In this document: positions 6,298 through 10,843 of the stretch, in pieces | Position numbering within the stretch: the first letter of the stretch is position 1 | Layout: each line of letters opens with the position of its first letter | NCBI GenBank assembly: GCA_017959135.1 | Contig: JAGDBH010000052.1 | Span: forward strand, 1 to 10,843 | Source: Succinivibrio sp. | GTDB lineage: Bacteria > Pseudomonadota > Gammaproteobacteria > Enterobacterales > Succinivibrionaceae | Length of the DNA stretch: 10,843 bases | Direction: 5' to 3' | Notes under the pieces: generated by a model | The model's input: the letters and a program-made list of their open reading frames with translations, nothing else | Database searches by the model: none | Told to the model about the DNA's origin: nothing | Translations under genes and position numbers: made by a program

Positions 6298-8316
6298 TTA
6301 CTGTAAAACTACTGTTCCGCCCATTCCGAACTTAACCACCTGAGGTTCAGGATCGCCCATATATCCGTTTGGATACAGATCTAAAAGGTATTTATCGATC
6401 ATTGCTCTGGCAACAGGGGCTGCCTTGGTAGAACCACCACCCTCGTTCTCAAGAATTACTGCAACAAGGATACGAGGCTTTTTGAACGGAGCATAGGCAA
6501 CAAACAGCGCATTATCACGATGCTCTACCTTAAGCTTAGCTGCGTTGTACTTCTCTCCCTGTTTAATGGAAACCACCTGCGCAGTTCCTGATTTACCAGC
6601 TGCCTTGTATTTAGCTCCAAAGAATGCTCTTCTGCCGGTACCCTCTGGGCCGTTTACAACCAGATACATACCGGTTCTGCAGTCCTCAAAATACTGAGGA
6701 TTGGTTACCTTCAACGTATCTTCTGGTTCTTCCTGCATATACTCGGTTACTTCATTGGTTGAAGGATCAACCATTTCCTTTAGCAGATGAGGAGTCTTGG
6801 TAACGCCTCTGTTTGCAAGGGTAGAGTGAGCCTTGGCAAGCTGCATCAGGGTAGAAGTCCAGTAACCCTGACCAATACCGATTGGTACAGTATCACCAAG
6901 ATGCCACTGCTGATTGAATCGTGATTTCTTCCAGTCTCTGGAAGGATTGATACCTAATGATTCTTCTGAGATATCAATACCGGTTTTCTTACCGAAACCG
7001 TATCTGTCCAGATAGTCATGAATTCTGTTAATACCTGCTCTGTATGCAAGATCATAGAAATAAGTATCGGCGGAGATTTCAATTGCTCTGTATAAATCCA
7101 TCCAGCCGTGTCCCCAGGCTCTCCAGTCGCGGAACTGATGAGTTGAACCTGGCAGCTTGAAATATGGCGCACCAAAGAAACTTCCCTTGGTTGTAATCAG
7201 TTTCTCATTTAATCCCATTACACAAAGCAGAGGTTTTACTGTTGATGCAGGAGCATAACCACCCTGAGTTGCTCTGTTGATCAGAGGGTGTCCCGGATTA
7301 TCCAGAAGTCTCTTGTATTCGCCGGATCTGATACCTCGAACAAAAGGGTTCGGATCATAGCTAGGGTTTGAGTACATAGCCAGGATTTCACCGTTTGATG
7401 GATCAATCGCTACAACAGCACCTTTCATCTGGCCAAAGATTTCCTGAGCGTAATACTGAAGTCTGATATCAATGGTAAGCTTCAGATCCTTTCCTGGAAC
7501 AGGTGGCTCATAGTTAAGAGTGCGGATTACCTGTCCGTGAGAGTTAACCTCAACCTTGGTTGAACCTGTTTCTCCATGCAGTGAGTCTTCATAGTATTTT
7601 TCAATACCAAGCTTACCGATTTCAGTTGAACCTTCGTAATTATCCAGTTTTCCAGTACTTGCAAGTTTCTTTACGTCATTCTGGTTAATTCTGGATACAT
7701 AACCTGTGGTATGGGTTGTAATATCAGCAAAAGGATAATATCTCTTCAGATTTGCCACGATCTGAGCATTTGGATATTTGTATGAATTAACCGCAAAGGT
7801 TGCAATCTGTTCCTCTGACAGGAAGTTGGACAGCTCAACACCGGAAAAACGTTTTCTGGTTTTTGATTCATACAGTAATCTTGCTATATCCTTTTCTGAC
7901 AGATTCAGCTCGAGTAACTTATCAAGCTCTTCGATTGTATCCTTTGTGCTTACCTGCTTGTTAGGGAAGAGAACCAGATGGTAAACAGGAGAGTTGTCTG
8001 CAAGAACCACATGATTTCTGTCGTAAATGATTCCACGAGGTGGAACAACAGGCATCACCTTGATGCTGTTCTCATTTGATCTGGTCTTGTAGTCCTGATA
8101 GGAGATAATCTGCAGATAATAAAGATTGCAGAAAAGAATAACCACCATCAGTATAGAAATACCGATGCATATGAATACTCTAGAACGGAATACTCTAAGT
8201 TCAAGTTCCTCGTTACGATTTTCCTTACCTAGTCCGTCTCTAGATGAATAACGCCTTTTTGTTGGTTTTCTGAAAAGCGACCGCTCATGTCGACTTTTTC
8301 TGCTAAAAATTGACAA
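6298..8316 (-). CDS. mrdA: penicillin-binding protein 2 (elongasome transpeptidase)
   Basis: PBP2 is the class B transpeptidase of rod elongation, partner of RodA in the inner membrane. It has 672 residues (E. coli 633). A highly basic cytoplasmic N-terminus (1-46) precedes one membrane segment (about 47-71). The dimerisation/pedestal region carries YKTRSNEN (76-83), PPRGIIYDR (92-100) and TTGYVSRINQNDV (203-215). The transpeptidase motifs are STVK with nucleophile Ser358 and Lys361, SAD at 415-417 (the same variant as in E. coli PBP2), and KSGT at 575-578. GQGYWTSTL (483-491) is also typical. The start is TTG at 8316: AGAGA lies 5 nt upstream, no in-frame ATG or GTG exists upstream before a stop, and the next Met is inside the membrane segment. 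It is followed by mrdB. Confidence 0.96.
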   Translation of the reverse strand: MSIFSRKSRHERSLFRKPTKRRYSSRDGLGKENRNEELELRVFRSRVFICIGISILMVVILFCNLYYLQIISYQDYKTRSNENSIKVMPVVPPRGIIYDRNHVVLADNSPVYHLVLFPNKQVSTKDTIEELDKLLELNLSEKDIARLLYESKTRKRFSGVELSNFLSEEQIATFAVNSYKYPNAQIVANLKRYYPFADITTHTTGYVSRINQNDVKKLASTGKLDNYEGSTEIGKLGIEKYYEDSLHGETGSTKVEVNSHGQVIRTLNYEPPVPGKDLKLTIDIRLQYYAQEIFGQMKGAVVAIDPSNGEILAMYSNPSYDPNPFVRGIRSGEYKRLLDNPGHPLINRATQGGYAPASTVKPLLCVMGLNEKLITTKGSFFGAPYFKLPGSTHQFRDWRAWGHGWMDLYRAIEISADTYFYDLAYRAGINRIHDYLDRYGFGKKTGIDISEESLGINPSRDWKKSRFNQQWHLGDTVPIGIGQGYWTSTLMQLAKAHSTLANRGVTKTPHLLKEMVDPSTNEVTEYMQEEPEDTLKVTNPQYFEDCRTGMYLVVNGPEGTGRRAFFGAKYKAAGKSGTAQVVSIKQGEKYNAAKLKVEHRDNALFVAYAPFKKPRILVAVILENEGGGSTKAAPVARAMIDKYLLDLYPNGYMGDPEPQVVKFGMGGTVVLQ

Positions 8317-8400
8317 TTTTATCTCTAAATTCTTCTTATATTCTCCGCACTTATTTATTATTTTAACGGTAAAAAACGATATATATCCTTTATTTTCGTT

Positions 8401-8429
8401 TTTTTAACGAATTTTGCGGAGGTTTTCAA
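8401..8429 (-). promoter_or_regulatory. possible promoter for mrdA
   Basis: In the 126-nt spacer between rlmH and mrdA the minus strand has TTGAAA (8429-8424), then 17 nt, then TAAAAA (8406-8401), which fits a sigma-70 -35/-10 pair with four of six bases at -10. Further TA-rich runs (TATATAT, TAAAAT) lie closer to the gene. This is the longest gap in the rlmH end of the block, so a separate mrd promoter is plausible, but AT-rich DNA gives such matches by chance. Confidence 0.25.
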
Positions 8430-8442
8430 ATAATCTTACAGT

Positions 8443-8913
8443 TTAAGCTCTATGATAAGGTAAGTTTGCGTAGATACTCCATCCTCTGTAGATGGTTTCT
8501 GCTAGAAATACTCTTACCAGAGGGTGAGGAAGTGTCAGTTTTGACAGTGACCATAGTTCGTTTGCCTTGTTTCTTACTTCATCTGTAAGACCGTTTGGGC
8601 CACCAATGATCAGTACAACATCCATTCCAAGGTTCTGCCATACACCAACCTTGTCACCAAGCTCTAATGATGTGAACTGCTTTCCTCTTTCATCCAAAGC
8701 AACTATGTAGGCTTTCTTTGGTAAAGCCTCAAGGATCATCTTTGCCTCAAGCTCTTTTGCCTTTTCATCAGAGTTTTTTCCATTTCGTTTTACAGGCGCA
8801 ATTTCCTCTAATACCAGTTTCATCTCTGGAGGAAATCTTTTCTGATAGTCTGTAAAAGCTTCTGTAACCCATGATGGCATTTTGTTGCCAACAGCAATGA
8901 TAATCAGTTTCAT
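8443..8913 (-). CDS. rlmH: 23S rRNA m3-pseudouridine1915 methyltransferase RlmH
   Basis: RlmH uses SAM to methylate pseudouridine 1915 in helix 69 of 23S rRNA, acting on 70S ribosomes. The protein has 156 residues against 155 in E. coli. It is a SPOUT-family knotted methyltransferase. Visible hallmarks are the N-terminal MKLIIIAVG, LDERGK (73-78), the SAM-site LIIGGPNG (101-108), the block WSLSKLTLPHPLVRVFLAE (121-139) and the C-terminal LPYHRA, whose YHR is needed for catalysis in the family. The start ATG is 3 nt after the rsfS stop. No strong ribosome binding site is seen, so translational coupling to rsfS is likely. This is the normal rsfS-rlmH pairing. Confidence 0.97.
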   Translation of the reverse strand: MKLIIIAVGNKMPSWVTEAFTDYQKRFPPEMKLVLEEIAPVKRNGKNSDEKAKELEAKMILEALPKKAYIVALDERGKQFTSLELGDKVGVWQNLGMDVVLIIGGPNGLTDEVRNKANELWSLSKLTLPHPLVRVFLAETIYRGWSIYANLPYHRA

Positions 8914-8916
8914 GCT

Positions 8917-9252
8917 TTAAAATCCGGCAGCCATGCAGCGATATAAATCATCTAGTTCATATCTTTCTCTAGCTTCATTCTGAAGAATATGAACCATTAC
9001 TGAACCTGTATCGACTATAACCCACTCGCCAAGCTGTTCACCAGAAATTCTGATGTGCTTTAAGCCTTCCTTGTAAAGATTATCTACAAGTCTCTGTGCG
9101 ATAGCACTTACATGACGGTTAGAGGTACCGGTACAGATCACCATGTTATCTGCGATTGATGAATGTTCTTTTACATCAATGCTTACTAAATCTCTAGCCT
9201 TTGAGTCTTCAAGAGTTTTTATACACTTCTGAATTAAAATTTCGTTTTCCAA
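8917..9252 (-). CDS. rsfS: ribosomal silencing factor RsfS
   Basis: RsfS binds uL14 on the 50S subunit and blocks joining to 30S when nutrients are scarce. Starting at TTG (9252) the protein has 111 residues (E. coli 105) and aligns residue for residue with E. coli from Met1: 21 residues precede LVSIDV, as 21 precede IIALDV in E. coli. The core matches well: SSIADNMVICTGTSNRHV, GEQLGEWVIVDTGSVMVHIL, and YELDDLY near the end. The TTG is preceded by GAGAGAGA (9261-9268) with 8 nt spacing and begins 1 nt after the nadD stop. A frame-extended start at 9315 would overlap nadD by about 60 nt and add a non-conserved leader, so it is rejected. Confidence 0.93.
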   Translation of the reverse strand: MENEILIQKCIKTLEDSKARDLVSIDVKEHSSIADNMVICTGTSNRHVSAIAQRLVDNLYKEGLKHIRISGEQLGEWVIVDTGSVMVHILQNEARERYELDDLYRCMAAGF

Positions 9253-9253
9253 A

Positions 9254-9976
9254 TTAAGATTCTCTCTCTTTGTACAGTGAATTCTTAGTAATATACTCGA
9301 TAATTCCCTTATCAAGATATTTTAGTGAATATGGAAATTTATCGGCATAATCAAACAAATCTTTCTTATGTTTATCGTTTTTATAAAATTCGTCAAATTC
9401 TAGCCTTATTTTACTAGAACTTACATCATTAAAGCATTCTTTTAATAAAAAGCAGTTGCCTTTTTCTTCATTAAGTTTCTGAGAAAAGTCCTCCGAATCC
9501 TCATAAACTGCATGAATTTTTAGATATTCTTTTACCGGAGGATTAGATTCCTCTATGGAGTATCCTTTTCTACCAATAACAACAATATTGCATTTTTCTG
9601 TAATCGAAAGTCCGTTTCTCCACTTATCAAGATAGATAAGTGAATCCATTCCCATACAGAAAAACACGGATGACTGAGGATAAAGATTCTTGATTTTATC
9701 AATCAGATCGATGGTGTAATGAGGTACATTAGGATCACTTTCAATATCGCTGATTTCAAGATCATTATATTGTTCTGTAAGAATCTCGAGCATCTTCCTG
9801 CGATGTTCAAATCCTACATGACAGGTATCCTTGTGTGGTGGCTGAGCATTAGGAACAATAATGAACTTATCTAGCGACAGTCTGTTCTTAATATACTCGG
9901 CAATTCTGATGTGGTCATTATGAGGAGGATTAAAACTTCCTCCCAGGACGCCTATCTTTTTAATATTCTGGGTCAT
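9254..9976 (-). CDS. nadD: nicotinate mononucleotide adenylyltransferase NadD
   Basis: NadD joins NaMN and ATP into NaAD, the step shared by de novo and salvage NAD synthesis. It has 240 residues (E. coli 213). The N-terminal nucleotidyltransferase signature reads GGSFNPPHNDH (12-22), where the family has HxGH; Gly is replaced by Asp21 here, while both histidines (19, 22) are kept. IVPNAQPPHKD (40-50), MGMDSLIYLDKW (108-119), VVIGRKGY (132-139) and SSSKIR (186-191) agree with NadD substrate and phosphate-binding motifs. The C-terminal part is longer and rich in Lys, Asp and Phe. The ATG overlaps the holA TAA by one base (TAATG), indicating coupling. The gene order holA-nadD-rsfS is conserved. 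The assignment is firm despite the signature change. Confidence 0.93.
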   Translation of the reverse strand: MTQNIKKIGVLGGSFNPPHNDHIRIAEYIKNRLSLDKFIIVPNAQPPHKDTCHVGFEHRRKMLEILTEQYNDLEISDIESDPNVPHYTIDLIDKIKNLYPQSSVFFCMGMDSLIYLDKWRNGLSITEKCNIVVIGRKGYSIEESNPPVKEYLKIHAVYEDSEDFSQKLNEEKGNCFLLKECFNDVSSSKIRLEFDEFYKNDKHKKDLFDYADKFPYSLKYLDKGIIEYITKNSLYKERES

Positions 9977-10843
9977 TACAGTTTCTTTAACTCTCGTACA
10001 GAGGATGTATACACTGATACAGCCATGTTCTGAAGTGACTGGTAGGCTTTCTTATCGTCAAATACCTGAAGATACTTAGCTGCCTGCGCAAGTTCGGATA
10101 CAAGATAGTCATAAAAATCATCAGGCATAGTCGATGCTGCCTTTATAAGAACATCACTGGTTGATGGCAGTACGATACCGTTTGATTTGAAGAATGCAGA
10201 GCGTTCCTTAAAATTACGAGATTTTAGAATCTGTGCATTCTCAGGCTCTTTAAGTTTTCTTATTACCCAGAGCATCTTGTCAAAATTTGAGACAACCATA
10301 GACAGTATCTGAGTTCTGTTAGAGTTTGTCTGACACAATGATGCAAGAATATTTAATGCTCTAATGGTATTAGGAGCCAGGACCGCCTCAGAAAATTCAA
10401 AACCAGTGTATCTGCTGCTTGATTCCAGATAAGACTTGGCTGTTTCAAGATCAATCAGCTCCTTTCCTGAAATCTTTGCAATGGAGAAGAACTGATCTAC
10501 TGCCACAAGATTTCCTTCACAGCATAAAGACAGGAAAGTCACCACATCAGCATCAATCTTGAGCCCATGTTTTAAAGCCTGATTCTTTATCCATGTATTG
10601 AACTGTATACCCGATGGAGCATAGAGAATTTCATTGATTCCTCCAATGTCCATTAGAAATGCCAGAACATGCTTCAGTTTTGTCTCAACTGAACTTTGCC
10701 CGCGGAACTTATCTGTATATTTTTCCGGCGCAGTTGGCAGAGTCGTCTTTTTGATACGAGGAAATTCAACAACTGTAACAACACCAGGGCGAGATCGTTT
10801 GGCTAAAAGCTGTAGAACCGGTACTGTGGGTGAGTTGATTGAA
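9976..10843 (-). CDS. holA: DNA polymerase III delta subunit HolA (5' end beyond the window)
   Basis: The delta subunit opens the beta sliding clamp within the clamp loader. The frame stays open from the TAA at 9978-9976 to the window edge, giving 288 codons; about 90 N-terminal residues are missing by comparison with E. coli HolA (343 aa). The ATG at 10653 is internal: the codons upstream (GVVTVVEFPRIKK and following) continue the AAA-like domain without a stop. The best match to E. coli is WIKNQALKHGLKIDADVVTF, CCEGNLVAVDQFFS and the following FEFSEAVLAPNTIRAL, aligning with WVAARAKQLNLELDD, CYEGNLLALAQALE and FHWVDALLMGKSKRAL. The C-terminal helical collar domain completes the protein. It overlaps nadD by one base. 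The sequence is diverged, as is usual for delta. Confidence 0.88.
   Translation of the reverse strand, partial: SINSPTVPVLQLLAKRSRPGVVTVVEFPRIKKTTLPTAPEKYTDKFRGQSSVETKLKHVLAFLMDIGGINEILYAPSGIQFNTWIKNQALKHGLKIDADVVTFLSLCCEGNLVAVDQFFSIAKISGKELIDLETAKSYLESSSRYTGFEFSEAVLAPNTIRALNILASLCQTNSNRTQILSMVVSNFDKMLWVIRKLKEPENAQILKSRNFKERSAFFKSNGIVLPSTSDVLIKAASTMPDDFYDYLVSELAQAAKYLQVFDDKKAYQSLQNMAVSVYTSSVRELKKL

Noticed and set aside
8401-8417. TTCGTT/AACGAA hairpin as a terminator after rlmH
   Set aside because: The minus-strand stem is only 6 bp with an A-rich loop and no U run follows; the T run lies on the plus strand, where no gene is present.
9253-9315. Upstream TTG start for rsfS giving 132 residues
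   Set aside because: It overlaps the nadD 3' end, adds a non-conserved leader, and the TTG at 9252 aligns exactly with E. coli RsfS and has a ribosome binding site.
10651-10653. ATG at 10653 as the start of holA
   Set aside because: The frame is open upstream to the window edge and the upstream residues continue the delta-subunit fold, so this Met is internal.

Overview
The window holds a conserved gammaproteobacterial housekeeping block for cell-wall elongation and ribosome/NAD metabolism. It lies almost entirely on the minus strand, so it reads from high to low coordinates. In transcription order the genes are holA (5' end beyond the window), nadD, rsfS, rlmH, mrdA (PBP2), mrdB (RodA), mltB, rlpA, dacA, ybeD and a sanA-like gene. 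The 3' end of one unidentified plus-strand gene converges on sanA at the left edge. The order matches the E. coli holA-nadD-rsfS-rlmH-mrdA-mrdB-rlpA-dacA-ybeD cluster, with mltB inserted between mrdB and rlpA as in Pseudomonas.

The DNA is AT-rich and the proteins are gammaproteobacterial in type: the PBP2 SAD motif, RlpA with a SPOR domain, RlmH ending PYHRA, and SanA. No lipB or lipA follows ybeD; a sanA-like gene takes that place. A low-GC, probably anaerobic or fermentative gammaproteobacterium, for example of Succinivibrionaceae type, would fit. This is inference from content, not a database result.

Region by region: 1-147 is the tail of a plus-strand gene, followed by two overlapping, mutually exclusive hairpins between convergent genes. 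205-1567 is ybeD-sanA, separated from dacA by a perfect 13-bp hairpin. 1624-3931 is dacA and rlpA. 3932-4068 is a spacer with an 11-bp inverted repeat. 4069-8316 is mltB, mrdB and mrdA. 8317-8442 is an AT-rich spacer that may carry a promoter. 8443-10843 is rlmH, rsfS, nadD and partial holA, packed with gaps or overlaps of 1-3 nt.

Functionally, PBP2 and RodA are the elongasome transpeptidase/glycosyltransferase pair. MltB and RlpA are lytic transglycosylases, DacA trims pentapeptides, and SanA is an inner-membrane envelope-barrier protein. RsfS and RlmH act on the large ribosomal subunit, NadD makes NaAD, and HolA is a clamp-loader subunit.

I see no mobile element, CRISPR array, tRNA or rRNA, and no convincing undescribed multi-gene system. 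The points most worth a second look are the HNDH variant of the NadD nucleotidyltransferase signature, the long repeat-bearing tail of the SanA-like protein, its position where lipBA normally sits, and several hairpins placed exactly at gene starts. Three genes (mrdA, rsfS, and mltB or ybeD depending on the start) appear to use, or could use, non-ATG starts.
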